64,000 nt of DNA from Oscillospiraceae bacterium (GTDB taxonomy: Bacteria > Bacillota_A > Clostridia > Oscillospirales > WRJC01): contig WRJC01000015.1 in NCBI GenBank assembly GCA_009782405.1, positions 7,635 through 71,634 on the forward strand, in the 5' to 3' direction. This document shows, one piece after another, positions 52,835-61,550 of this stretch. The position numbers and the translations under genes were made by a program. The notes beneath the pieces are model-generated. The model worked only from the letters and a program-made list of their open reading frames with translations, had not been told where the DNA came from and did not search any database. How positions within the stretch are numbered: position 1 is the first letter of the stretch; each line of letters begins with the position of its first letter.

Positions 52835-54223
52835 TCATTCTTCGCTTTCGCCGTCATCGTCATATTCGTCGTCGTGGTCGTGGCCGTCGTGATCGTGGCC
52901 GTCATGCGTCAATTCCTTTTTGAACTCTTCGGAACTTTTTTCGACTTCGGCTATATTTGCGTTTTCTTTCAAAAATTGCACCGTTTTTCTTGCTGCAATC
53001 TCGTTTTTCAGCAGATTTGCGTCAGCGCGCTCTTTTACCGCTTCTTTTTCGAGTTTGTAGGTTTCCGCCATTTTATCGTATTCGGCCTCGATTTCATCTT
53101 CGGATGCCTCGATGTTTTCGAGGGCGGCCACCTTTTCGAGGGCGAGCATTGTCTTGATTTGCTTCTCGGCCCCCGCAGCGAACTGGGCGCGCATCATTTC
53201 CGGCGTTATGCCGATGTATTTCATGTATTGTTCCATTTCGATGCCTTGGCTTTGCATTCTGTACGCCTGATCTTGAATCCGGTTGTCTATTTCGTTTTGT
53301 ATCATTATGTCGGGGATGTCGGATTCGAAATTCGCGAGCAAACTGTCTATGAGGCGGCCCTCAAGCACATAGTCGGCTTGTTTGTCGTATCTCTCCTTTA
53401 TTTTTTCCCCGACATCGGCTCTGTACTGCTCCAAGGTGTTAAATTCGGATACATCCTTGACGAATTCGTCGTCGATTTCGGGCAATTCCTCGAATCTTAT
53501 CGAATTCAGCCTGACTTTGAAAATCGCATCCTTGCCTTTCACATCCTCGCTTTGGTAGTCCTCGGGAAAAGTGACGGAAACTTCGAATTCGTCGCCGATG
53601 TTTTTGCCGGCCACCTGTTCTTCGAAGCCCTCTACGAATTGGCCCGAGCCGAGCTTCAGTTTGTGGCCTTCGCCTTTTCCGCCCTCAAATGGGACTCCGT
53701 CGACAAAACCCTCGAAATCGATGTTGGCTTCATCGCCCATTTGCGCCGGCCTGTCGGTTATATCCAGGCTGCGGGCGTTTCTTTTTTGCGCCGCGGCGAT
53801 TTCGGAATCTATGTCTTCTTCCGAAACTGCGACGATCGCCTTTTGGGCTTCCAAACCTTTGTACTCTTTGATTTCGACTTCGGGCTTCACCGTGTATTTG
53901 GCAGTCACGAACACCCCGTTGTCGTCTATCGACTTCACGTCGATTTCCGGTTTCGAAACCGGGTTTATCTTGGACTCGGCGAGCGCCTGTTCGACTGCAT
54001 CCGGCAGCAGCTCGCTGAGCGCTTCTTCGTAGAACAGCCCCTTGCCGTACATTTTTTCGACTATGATCCTGGGGGCTTTGCCTTTCCTGAATCCGGGGAC
54101 GCTGAGGTTGGGAGCTTTGGAGCGGTAAATTTTTGTCACCGTCTCCGCGAACAGCTCCTTGTCGATCTCGATTTCGAGCAGCGCCGTGTTTTTTTCCGAT
54201 GCGTCAACGCTTATTAAACTCAT
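52835..54223 (-). CDS. tig: Trigger factor, with a His/Asp-rich tail
   Basis: The protein has 462 residues. The ribosome-binding part contains VPGFRKGKAPR, the peptidyl-prolyl isomerase domain is seen in IDFEGFVDGVPFEGGKGEGH, and a long helical chaperone domain follows. Trigger factor folds nascent chains at the ribosome exit. The last 25 residues or so are unusual: THDGHDHDGHDHDDEYDDD, with five His among Asp residues, a likely metal-binding tail similar in style to SlyD. First gene of the tig-clpP-clpX-metG cluster. Confidence 0.94.
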   Translation of the reverse strand: MSLISVDASEKNTALLEIEIDKELFAETVTKIYRSKAPNLSVPGFRKGKAPRIIVEKMYGKGLFYEEALSELLPDAVEQALAESKINPVSKPEIDVKSIDDNGVFVTAKYTVKPEVEIKEYKGLEAQKAIVAVSEEDIDSEIAAAQKRNARSLDITDRPAQMGDEANIDFEGFVDGVPFEGGKGEGHKLKLGSGQFVEGFEEQVAGKNIGDEFEVSVTFPEDYQSEDVKGKDAIFKVRLNSIRFEELPEIDDEFVKDVSEFNTLEQYRADVGEKIKERYDKQADYVLEGRLIDSLLANFESDIPDIMIQNEIDNRIQDQAYRMQSQGIEMEQYMKYIGITPEMMRAQFAAGAEKQIKTMLALEKVAALENIEASEDEIEAEYDKMAETYKLEKEAVKERADANLLKNEIAARKTVQFLKENANIAEVEKSSEEFKKELTHDGHDHDGHDHDDEYDDDGESEE

Positions 54224-54338
54224 TTTGGTTTCATTATCCTCCGTGTGTTGTTTTTTTGTATTTTTTTAGTATAGCATATTTTTTCTTGTTTTGTCAACCG
54301 TTACGCGAAATTAACGGAAAAATTAACAATTCGCCAAA

Positions 54339-55844
54339 TCATCCCCCGATCCTGTTGACTTCATCTATTGTTTTTTCCATTGCCGCTTTGGCTTTCGTTT
54401 CGGCGGATTCATATTTCGAAGCAAAGCTGCCCGCGTTCGGGTATACGGATTCAAGCAGATAGCCTATGCTGCTCCAGTTGAATATGAAGCCCAAATCGTA
54501 TATCCTCGTGCCGAATATCAAATCGAGCATTTCGGCGGATTCCTCGTCGCGTATCGTTTTGTTGGTTATCGTGATGTCGAAATACGCATGGCGCACCGTT
54601 GCGCGCGATTCATAGCACATATCCTCGATGATTATCGACGCCATTTCCGGATCGGGGGTCGTCACCGGGAATATCATCGAGTTTGAAGTGGAGGGCTGGA
54701 CCGTGTGATAATATTCGTTTTGGAGGGCGTCGAATTTCGGGAATGGCATGACCCCGAAATCGCTGTCCATGTTGCGCATCTTGTGCATGACCGTCAGGCT
54801 GAGCATATAGAACAGGCCCTTGTCTTCCTGGAACATCTTGTTCACTCCGTTGGTCCACGGGTCGGACATTTTCAGGTCGTTTGCATGGACGCATACGGTT
54901 TTGTCCGTCAATACTTCAAATACCCTTTCCGCGACAGAAATCGCCCTTTCCGTGTTGAGGGCGAGATAGGGCAAATCGTCATCGTCTTTTCTTGCGACCA
55001 TTTCCCCCGTGTTATATACCATGATAGTCTTTGCGCCGTTGTCCGTCAACAGGCCGACTTGGTCGTTTTCGTCGAATTTGCCGTTTCCGTCAAGGTCTTT
55101 TGAAACTTGCCTGACAAGGCCGAAAAATGTGTCGAAAGTCCAATTGTCTTCTTTGACGTAGGAATACAGATTGCCCATTGCGTATTCCTCGACCACTTTT
55201 TTGTTGAACATTATGACCCATGTGGCATCGTTTGTCATCAGGGTCATATCGCCTATCAAGAAATACTGGGCGCCTCCGAGCGTGAGCATTTTATTTGCCC
55301 TCTGGTCCCACCAGATTTGGCCGAACTGCACATGCGGGAAAGCCGTCGACAAATCCATCAAAAGCCCCTGGGCAGCGAGGTTCGCGCCGCCGTTCAAGTC
55401 GGGCATTATGACGTCGTATTCATGCGTTCCCGCCAAAACGGATTTTTTTCCCATATCGGCCGGAGCGCTGTGCGCCCCCGCCCGCACTTCTGATATGTTT
55501 ATGTTGTATCTGTCCTCGATTATCCGGTTTCTTTTATACACTGCGTCGTTTATCGGGTCGCCGTTTTCCTCTTGGGCGAAAACATCCTGGGCGCCCCAGT
55601 ATCCGTTGCCGTCGAATTCTTTGACGAGAAAGGTGAAATTATACCCGTTGTAATCTTTTTCGGGCATATCGTGCAAAATTTCGGGTTCGGCCGAATCTTC
55701 GGATTCGCCCTCCGCCTGAGCGTCGTCCGACCCGGCGTCGCCGTCGTTTTGGCTGCCGCCGCTTCCCGCGCATGAAAAAACGGCGGGAAGGATCAAGGCG
55801 GTTATCAAAAGCAACATGATAAGTTTCCGTAGTTTGGTTTTCAT
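54339..55844 (-). CDS. Extracellular solute-binding lipoprotein
   Basis: The protein has 501 residues; the signal ends in VFSC (Cys25) and a Gly/Ser/Asp-rich linker follows. Family blocks are ENGDPINDAVYKRNRIIEDRY, DLDGNGKFDENDQVG and DEESAEMLDLIFGTRIYDLG. AAAGGGCTC precedes the start. It is transcribed from the promoter inside the 75-bp repeat at 55894. No ABC membrane subunits accompany it. Confidence 0.87.
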   Translation of the reverse strand: MKTKLRKLIMLLLITALILPAVFSCAGSGGSQNDGDAGSDDAQAEGESEDSAEPEILHDMPEKDYNGYNFTFLVKEFDGNGYWGAQDVFAQEENGDPINDAVYKRNRIIEDRYNINISEVRAGAHSAPADMGKKSVLAGTHEYDVIMPDLNGGANLAAQGLLMDLSTAFPHVQFGQIWWDQRANKMLTLGGAQYFLIGDMTLMTNDATWVIMFNKKVVEEYAMGNLYSYVKEDNWTFDTFFGLVRQVSKDLDGNGKFDENDQVGLLTDNGAKTIMVYNTGEMVARKDDDDLPYLALNTERAISVAERVFEVLTDKTVCVHANDLKMSDPWTNGVNKMFQEDKGLFYMLSLTVMHKMRNMDSDFGVMPFPKFDALQNEYYHTVQPSTSNSMIFPVTTPDPEMASIIIEDMCYESRATVRHAYFDITITNKTIRDEESAEMLDLIFGTRIYDLGFIFNWSSIGYLLESVYPNAGSFASKYESAETKAKAAMEKTIDEVNRIGG

Positions 55845-55893
55845 AATAAGAGCCCTTTCGCTGACAATTGTTTGTTTGTTCCTGTGTTTTTTT

Positions 55894-55968
55894 CAGTATA
55901 CTACATATTTTTGCTTCTGTCAAGAAAACATTTTCAAAACTTTACAAATTTGTCGTTGAAATCTTGGC
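55894..55968. repeat. 75-bp direct repeat with promoter, copy 1
   Basis: By eye, 69 of 75 bases match 61551-61625 in the same orientation. On the minus strand it carries TTGACA (55918-55923), 17 bases, TATACT (55895-55900), which fits the solute-binding gene. The other end overlaps a plus-strand candidate promoter for the cupin gene, TTGAAA (55956-55961), 17 bases, TACTCT (55979-55984). Confidence 0.8.
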
Positions 55969-56029
55969 AAAAATGTGATACTCTGTATTGCATAAATGAT
56001 TTTTATGCGATTGCACGGAGGAGAATATC

Positions 56030-56356
56030 ATGAACATATCGAAATTCGATAAAAACACGGCTGTGGAAAGCCACAACGGCACTATACTGGCCAGCGAGGT
56101 TTTGCCAAAAGGCATGGCCGCGCCTTTTGACCATGCCTGGGGATACCTTGAAAACGGCAATGAGATGGAGGGCCATTCGCACAAAACAAACGAGGTCTAT
56201 TTTGTGTTCGCGGGAGCCGGGACTGTGGTCGTGGGGGATGAGAGGGCGAAAGTTTCGTGCGGCGATGTGATCGAGATACCGCCGAATGCATACCACACGA
56301 TGATTTGCGACGCGAACGCGACGCTGCTGTGGGCGGCGCTGTGGTGGAAGCAGTAA
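56030..56356 (+). CDS. Single-domain cupin
   Basis: The protein has 108 residues. The cupin metal motif is seen as EGHSHKTNEVYFVFAGAGTV (two His and one Glu) and the second as PPNAYHTM. GGAGGAG precedes the ATG. Small cupins of this kind bind a metal and act as sugar or acid isomerases or binding proteins; the ligand is unknown. It lies 13 bases ahead of an MFS transporter gene, with which it is probably cotranscribed. Confidence 0.85.
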   Translation: MNISKFDKNTAVESHNGTILASEVLPKGMAAPFDHAWGYLENGNEMEGHSHKTNEVYFVFAGAGTVVVGDERAKVSCGDVIEIPPNAYHTMICDANATLLWAALWWKQ

Positions 56357-56369
56357 GAAGGGGTTAGAA

Positions 56370-57560
56370 ATGACAAAAACCGCCTGTTCGATTTCTTTTG
56401 TGACCTCGGCCATAGTGAACAATTACGCGCCTCTGCTTTTTTCGATGTTTCAAAATTCATACGGGATAACTTTGGAAAACATCTCCGTTTTCATAGCTTT
56501 CAATTTCGGCGCGCAAATTCTCGCCGCTTTGATTTTCCCGAAATTCATAGACAGGATCGGCTATCGGACTTCGACGGCGGCCGCCCTTCTTCTCGCCGCT
56601 TCGGGATTGGTCGGGCTGGCTTTTTTGCCGGATTTACTGCCGTCCCCGTTTATCGGGCTTCTGGCGGCAGTCGTAATATATGCGCTTGGGAGCGGAATTA
56701 TAAACGTGACTATAAACCCGATCATAGAAGAGTGTTCCTTGGGTTCGTCCGAAAAAACCCGGAGCTTGCTTTATTCTTCATACTGCTGGGGATATGTGGC
56801 CGTGGTCGCGTTATCGACTGTATTTTTCAACTTTTTTGGCCTCGGGCACTGGAAGCTGCTCACATGCCTGTGGGCGGTTGTGCCGCTTTTTGACGCGGCG
56901 CTGTTTTTGCTTTCGCCGGCCAAGACAAAAAAACCGGATGCAATTGGGAGCGATGCAAGCCAAAAATCGGGGATTTCTTTAAAGCAGCTGATATCATCGA
57001 ATATTTTCATCGGGCTGGTGGCGGTCATGATATGTTCGGGAGCCTCCGAGCATACGATGTCGCAATGGGCTTCGATGTTCGCCGAAATTGGCTTAGGCGT
57101 GTCAAAAGCGGTCGGCGATTTCGCGGGGCCGTGCTTTTTTGCGGCGATGATGGGCATTTCCCGCATCATATACACGCTTTCGTCTAAAAAAATAAAACTC
57201 GAGACATATATGCTCGCAAGCGGAATTTTATGCGCTTTAGGCTATGTTTTGGCGGCGCTTCCCACGGTTCCCGCCGTTTCGTTTTTGGGGTTCGGCCTGT
57301 GCGGATTTTCCGCCGGGATATTCTGGCCCGGGACGGTGAGCCTTGCCGCCCGGAGCTTCCCCGGCGGCGGGACACCCATGTTTGCCGCGCTGGCTTTGAC
57401 CGGAAATATAGGCGCCGCCGCCGGCCCGATGGCCGTGGGGATCGCTTCCGAGGCTTTTGGTTCGCTGGGCGCCGGGCTTTTGCTGGCCGCGATATTTCCG
57501 GCCATACTGGCGGCGGGGATAATATATCATATGAAAAACAAAAAAACAGTTAAAAATTGA
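56370..57560 (+). CDS. MFS transporter
   Basis: The protein has 396 residues and about twelve membrane helices, with duplicated halves (GITLENISVFIAFNFGAQILAA in the first, IGLGVSKAVGDFAGPC in the second) and cytoplasmic loops such as SPAKTKKP. It resembles sugar-type MFS permeases of clostridia (fucose/glucose-like), but this is not certain. AAGGGG precedes the ATG. Linkage to the cupin suggests a sugar or sugar acid. Confidence 0.82.
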   Translation: MTKTACSISFVTSAIVNNYAPLLFSMFQNSYGITLENISVFIAFNFGAQILAALIFPKFIDRIGYRTSTAAALLLAASGLVGLAFLPDLLPSPFIGLLAAVVIYALGSGIINVTINPIIEECSLGSSEKTRSLLYSSYCWGYVAVVALSTVFFNFFGLGHWKLLTCLWAVVPLFDAALFLLSPAKTKKPDAIGSDASQKSGISLKQLISSNIFIGLVAVMICSGASEHTMSQWASMFAEIGLGVSKAVGDFAGPCFFAAMMGISRIIYTLSSKKIKLETYMLASGILCALGYVLAALPTVPAVSFLGFGLCGFSAGIFWPGTVSLAARSFPGGGTPMFAALALTGNIGAAAGPMAVGIASEAFGSLGAGLLLAAIFPAILAAGIIYHMKNKKTVKN

Positions 57561-57642
57561 CAATAACGGGAACTTTCAGAGGCGGTTCCGCGTCAAATAA
57601 CGCACAAGGCCATCACTCGATGTTTTGGAGGAAATAATAAGT

Positions 57643-58476
57643 ATGATTGTATCGCCGATAAAAAAGTACGCGCCGCCGAAATACCCCACGCAGGCCCGGG
57701 CGATCCTCGACCCCGGGCTGCTAGCCAAGCTGCCCCCGCGCTGGCAAAAGAACGCGGCGGTGTTCGCGGCCGCGGGGATGCTTGGCGCGATCGCGCTTTC
57801 CTCGTGCGGGATTTTCGGGGACAAGGATACCGGATACAGCCCGGAGGGCGAAAATTACTTGAATGTGGCGCCGATATTTATGCACGGCGGCGGCACGGGA
57901 AGCATAGGCTGCGATATGGTCGCCCCGCCCGTGTTCCTGTCGGAGCAGGAGGCACTCGCCATCATAAAAAGCGAGGCCGAATCCGGCGGGCTGAAATTCG
58001 GCGACAAACCGCCGGAATACGTGGCCACCAAAAACAAATCGGAGACGGAATACAGCTGGGAACGGGAAAACAAATTCGAACTGGGCGACGGGAGCGTGGC
58101 GTTGGATCTGTACGACGGAAAAGCCGGCGTGGCGGCCAGCTATGTCTCGATGAAATCGGCGGAGGAGATATACCCGAACGGCCCCTGGTCGAGTGTCACG
58201 GGGTATCAGCCAAAAAGGCTCGCCGAGCTGAGCGCCGAGGATTTCGCGGGGCAGATGGGCGATATCGCGGTGGGCGTGTTCTACGACCCGGGAGTTCCGT
58301 ACGATACCGAGGAACATCAGCAGATACTTTCGCAGTTTTATTCGGACATGAAAGAGTATGACTACAATGAAGCCCGTATGGAGTACGAGGCAGAGGCAAA
58401 GCTATTGATGGAGGCGGACTTGCGGGCGCAGGTGCGCGACTTTATCGAATGGCTGCAAGGGCAGGGGATCATATAG
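57643..58476 (+). CDS. Lipoprotein with conserved-looking N-terminal leader, radical-SAM partner
   Basis: ATG 57643 (GGAGG about 15 bases upstream; TTG 57625 is an alternative) gives 277 residues. An unusual 45-residue leader, rich in Pro and Lys (IVSPIKKYAPPKYPTQA, LPPRWQKNA), comes before a hydrophobic stretch and a lipobox-like LSSC. After it comes FMHGGGTGSIGCDMVAPP, a Gly-rich stretch with a lone Cys, then a mostly acidic soluble domain ending in RAQVRDFIEWLQGQGII. The next base after the stop begins a radical SAM gene. I infer that this is the enzyme's substrate or working partner; no family name is claimed. Confidence 0.6.
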   Translation: MIVSPIKKYAPPKYPTQARAILDPGLLAKLPPRWQKNAAVFAAAGMLGAIALSSCGIFGDKDTGYSPEGENYLNVAPIFMHGGGTGSIGCDMVAPPVFLSEQEALAIIKSEAESGGLKFGDKPPEYVATKNKSETEYSWERENKFELGDGSVALDLYDGKAGVAASYVSMKSAEEIYPNGPWSSVTGYQPKRLAELSAEDFAGQMGDIAVGVFYDPGVPYDTEEHQQILSQFYSDMKEYDYNEARMEYEAEAKLLMEADLRAQVRDFIEWLQGQGII

Positions 58477-59592
58477 ATGCACTTGACGCTTCATATCACA
58501 AACAAATGCAACCTTCGCTGCAAATACTGCTATGTCCGAAAAGGCGAAGAGACGATGGCCAAAAAAACGGCGTATGCCGCAGTGGATTTGGCGGCGCGCG
58601 AAAAAAAGCCCTGCGGGCTCATCTTCTTTGGCGGCGAGCCGTTAGTCGAGCGCGGACTCATATACGACATAGTGGAGTATTCGCAGAAAATAAAAAGGGA
58701 AACCGGCCAAGTTTTCTATTACAAGATAACCACGAACGGCACGCTGTTGGACGAGGAGTTTTTGAGGTTCTCGAGCGGCATCGATATGATGGTGGGGTTT
58801 TCGCACGACGGCCATATGCAAGACGACTGCCGCCTCTTCGCCGACGGATCGGGCACTGCGGCGATCCTCGAGGACAAAATCCCCATGCTGCTCCAATACC
58901 AGCCCTATGCGGTCGCCATGTGCACCGTGAACCCAAGCACCGCGGGCAAACTGGCCGAGTCGGTAAAATGGCTGTTTGAGAAGGGATTTCGGTATATCGC
59001 AATATCGCCAAACTATGACAAGTCCGCGCCCTGGGACAAAAAGAGCCTCGCCATTCTCGAATCGGAATACAAGAAACTTTCGGGGCTTTACATAAAATGG
59101 ACGAGGGAAAACCAAAAGTTTTATCTGTCGTGCTTCGAGATGAAGATCATGTCGCATTTAAAAGGCGAAAAATACTGCGAGGACCGCTGCCAGCTCGGGC
59201 GCAAGCAAGTTTCGGTCGCGCCGGACGGCAGGCTGTACCCCTGCGTGCAGTTCGTGGGCGAGGCGGAGTACGAGATGGGCGACGTGTTTTTTGGCATTGA
59301 CGCAAACAAAAGAAAGATCATAGAGCAGAAAGGCTCCGCGATTTCGCCGCTCTGCGCCGGCTGCGCGGTCAACAAACGCTGCAACCACACCTGCGGCTGC
59401 CTAAACCGCCAGGCCACCGGCAGCGTCGGCGAGGTTTCGCCGGTGCAGTGCGCCCACGAGCGGATGCTGCTGCCGATCGCGGACTCATTGGCCGAGAGGC
59501 TGTACAAAGAAAAGAACCCGCTGTTTCTGCACAAGCATTACAACGAGTTCTATCCGGTTCTGTCATTGATCGAGGACAAGGCGAAAACTTAA
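58477..59592 (+). CDS. SPASM-domain radical SAM enzyme
   Basis: The protein has 371 residues. The 4Fe-4S/SAM motif is CNLRCKYC (Cys11, 15, 18), followed by FFGGEPL and ITTNGTLLDEEF. The C-terminal SPASM part has CQLGRKQVSVAPDGRLYPC and CAGCAVNKRCNHTCGC plus a late VQC, enough cysteines for two auxiliary clusters. Such enzymes modify peptides or proteins: thioether links, C-C crosslinks or formylglycine formation. The gene abuts the lipoprotein gene with no spacer; no sulfatase is nearby. Its stop overlaps the stop of the convergent ATPase gene. Confidence 0.9.
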   Translation: MHLTLHITNKCNLRCKYCYVRKGEETMAKKTAYAAVDLAAREKKPCGLIFFGGEPLVERGLIYDIVEYSQKIKRETGQVFYYKITTNGTLLDEEFLRFSSGIDMMVGFSHDGHMQDDCRLFADGSGTAAILEDKIPMLLQYQPYAVAMCTVNPSTAGKLAESVKWLFEKGFRYIAISPNYDKSAPWDKKSLAILESEYKKLSGLYIKWTRENQKFYLSCFEMKIMSHLKGEKYCEDRCQLGRKQVSVAPDGRLYPCVQFVGEAEYEMGDVFFGIDANKRKIIEQKGSAISPLCAGCAVNKRCNHTCGCLNRQATGSVGEVSPVQCAHERMLLPIADSLAERLYKEKNPLFLHKHYNEFYPVLSLIEDKAKT

Positions 59593-61301
59593 AATATTTC
59601 GCCGTTTTCCACGCGAATCAAATAGTCTTCGATTTTGTAGTACGGAATTTCACCTCTTAATTTCGTAAAATCGTCGTCGCCCCGGTATAAAACCGCCCTA
59701 TGCACCGTTATTGCATCATATTGCTCTCTCATGTATTCTATGAGTTTCGTATTTATGAGATTTTTGCCGTGGTCGGATTTCGCTTCGTCGCTGCGTTTCA
59801 CCTCGTATAAATACAAGGCAGATTCGCGTCTGTCGTGAACGACAATATCTATTTCGCCATCCCCCGAGAAGATGCGAAAAGCGGACAAATACAGCAAGGA
59901 ATCGCCGCGGGATTCAATCCTTTTCGCAAATGTGATCAAGCACGCCAGTTCAAGCATATATCCGTCCGCCGCTTCTTCAATGCCCTCCAAAACCTCGCTC
60001 TCCTTGATTTCTCCGCTCAGCGCCGCGCTTTTTAACACGGTTTGCATGGCAAATAACGCAAATGCCCGCGAAACGGCTGTCTGCGCAAATACGGGCTTTA
60101 CTCTCGGTTCCGTGTCTGACCTTAAATCGACGAGCCATATAAATCCAATCATCTTCATCATTTCCAATACGGCATTTGCTTTTTTTCTGTCATACTTCGA
60201 CGATACCGATTTGAATACAGGCGCATAACTGCGAATTTTTGCTTTAGCTGCGGCAGGTATGCTTATCCCGCAGTCCCGCATCGCGGCTTCCACAACTTTT
60301 GCCAACGGTTCGCCCCATGCGGCATTCGCGTGTTCATACATATTTGAAAGCGACAAACATTCGCAAATCGCATGGCATATCGCGTATAATTCTCTTTCAT
60401 CCAGAAACCTGATTTCCTCGCCGACCATGACTTTTCTGCTTGAGTTCAATATTGTGTTTCGCAAATTGCGCACAACGCTCGAAATCAAATATTCCTCTAC
60501 CTCGTCCTCATCCGGCGGATAGTCCGGTTTTCTCCAGAATACGCCGCCGCTGTGCGCATATTTGAGAATATCCCCTTTCGTTATGCGATAATACTCAGGG
60601 TAGCTCATGCGCGTGGTGCTGAATTCCAGATATCTTCCGTGCAGCGACGATTGCTTCGCAAAGGCAAACGCCAATGAGTCCGTGCCCGACAAAACTATCC
60701 GCACCAAAGAAACCGAGGCGAATTTGTCGGCAAACGCCATTGCTCGGTCTGCGAACCCGTCCGCCCATGTCACTTCGTCGATGTAAAAATATTTGATCCC
60801 GATTTTCCTGAGGTTTTTCATCCATGCGTAAACATCGTCAATACTGTATTCCGCATAATTCAAAGTGAGATACGCCGATTCTTTCAAAAATTCGGCGCGT
60901 CCCGCGAGCTGTTTCAAAATCACCGTTTTGCCTGTGCTTCGCATCCCGTACAGTATGGCGACAATGCGCACCGTATCGGCGCGGCTCACAAAATCCCTGA
61001 CTTGAAAATATGCGTCGCGGCATTCCATGGCCATAAACTCCGCGCATACAGCGGCAAGTTCATCGCCTAAGGCAAATTCGCCGAAATCGAGCTGTTCAAC
61101 GGGGGAGCCGCCAAGATGCGCTATCGTTTCATTGTCTGTGATCTCGACGTCAAATTTGCCTTTGGGCGCCGTTTTTAACCCTTTGACAAGTTCGTCTGTT
61201 TTGACGAGTTTGATATCATCGGGTTTGTTGGGGTTCCGGCAGCCGTAAAATACATCATAACCCGATTTATATGAAAACACCACTTGTATTTTATCAGACA
61301 T
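59589..61301 (-). CDS. P-loop ATPase of the AAA_14/DUF4143-like type, with N-terminal extension
   Basis: The protein has 570 residues. An unassigned 110-residue N-terminal domain comes first (VVFSYKSGYDVFYGCRNPNK...). Then the ATPase core: Walker A LYGMRSTGKTVIL (119-126), Walker B KYFYIDEVTW and GTDSLAFAF sensor-like sequence. The C-terminus resembles a nuclease-like fold: DGEIDIVVHDRRES and YLYEVKRSD (an E-x-K motif). Members of this family are common in anaerobes and mostly uncharacterised. It overlaps the ribbon-helix-helix gene by eight bases, so the two form an operon. Confidence 0.75.
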   Translation of the reverse strand: MSDKIQVVFSYKSGYDVFYGCRNPNKPDDIKLVKTDELVKGLKTAPKGKFDVEITDNETIAHLGGSPVEQLDFGEFALGDELAAVCAEFMAMECRDAYFQVRDFVSRADTVRIVAILYGMRSTGKTVILKQLAGRAEFLKESAYLTLNYAEYSIDDVYAWMKNLRKIGIKYFYIDEVTWADGFADRAMAFADKFASVSLVRIVLSGTDSLAFAFAKQSSLHGRYLEFSTTRMSYPEYYRITKGDILKYAHSGGVFWRKPDYPPDEDEVEEYLISSVVRNLRNTILNSSRKVMVGEEIRFLDERELYAICHAICECLSLSNMYEHANAAWGEPLAKVVEAAMRDCGISIPAAAKAKIRSYAPVFKSVSSKYDRKKANAVLEMMKMIGFIWLVDLRSDTEPRVKPVFAQTAVSRAFALFAMQTVLKSAALSGEIKESEVLEGIEEAADGYMLELACLITFAKRIESRGDSLLYLSAFRIFSGDGEIDIVVHDRRESALYLYEVKRSDEAKSDHGKNLINTKLIEYMREQYDAITVHRAVLYRGDDDFTKLRGEIPYYKIEDYLIRVENGEIF

Positions 61302-61521
61302 TTAGCTCACCGCTTCTCACGATGTCGCCATTGAGCGAATCGAAAATTTCGTCTATGGTTTTATCTTCGGCTTCCGGATCGCCGCTTTCGTCAAGCCACT
61401 CCGTCAGCGCCATGCGAACCAAACCGGCTAATGAGATGTTTCGGCGATCCGCCGCTTTTTTCGCCTCGGCATAAAGCTTGCCGGGCAGAAGCATATTCAA
61501 AGCCGTATCATTTTTTTTCAT
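61294..61521 (-). CDS. Ribbon-helix-helix (CopG-like) small protein
   Basis: The protein has 75 residues: NMLLPGKLYAEAKKAADRRNISLAGLVRMALTEWL is a ribbon-helix-helix fold (split here at LYAEAK and RMALTE), followed by an acidic tail. It would bind DNA as a dimer and could repress the promoter in the 75-bp repeat just upstream. Overlap with the ATPase gene resembles toxin-antitoxin layout, but toxicity of the partner is unproven. Confidence 0.72.
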   Translation of the reverse strand: MKKNDTALNMLLPGKLYAEAKKAADRRNISLAGLVRMALTEWLDESGDPEAEDKTIDEIFDSLNGDIVRSGELNV

Positions 61522-61550
61522 CGTTATATAACACCTGCCTTTATATGTAG

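Noticed and set aside
52772..54217. Long plus-strand frame opposite trigger factor, rich in Phe, Val and His
   Set aside because: The residues are reverse complements of Glu/Lys/Asp codons in tig; no start signal.
54339..55844. EF-hand-like loops in the solute-binding proteins, considered as dockerin modules
   Set aside because: Only one loop per protein, inside the binding domain, so not the paired dockerin repeat of cellulosomes.
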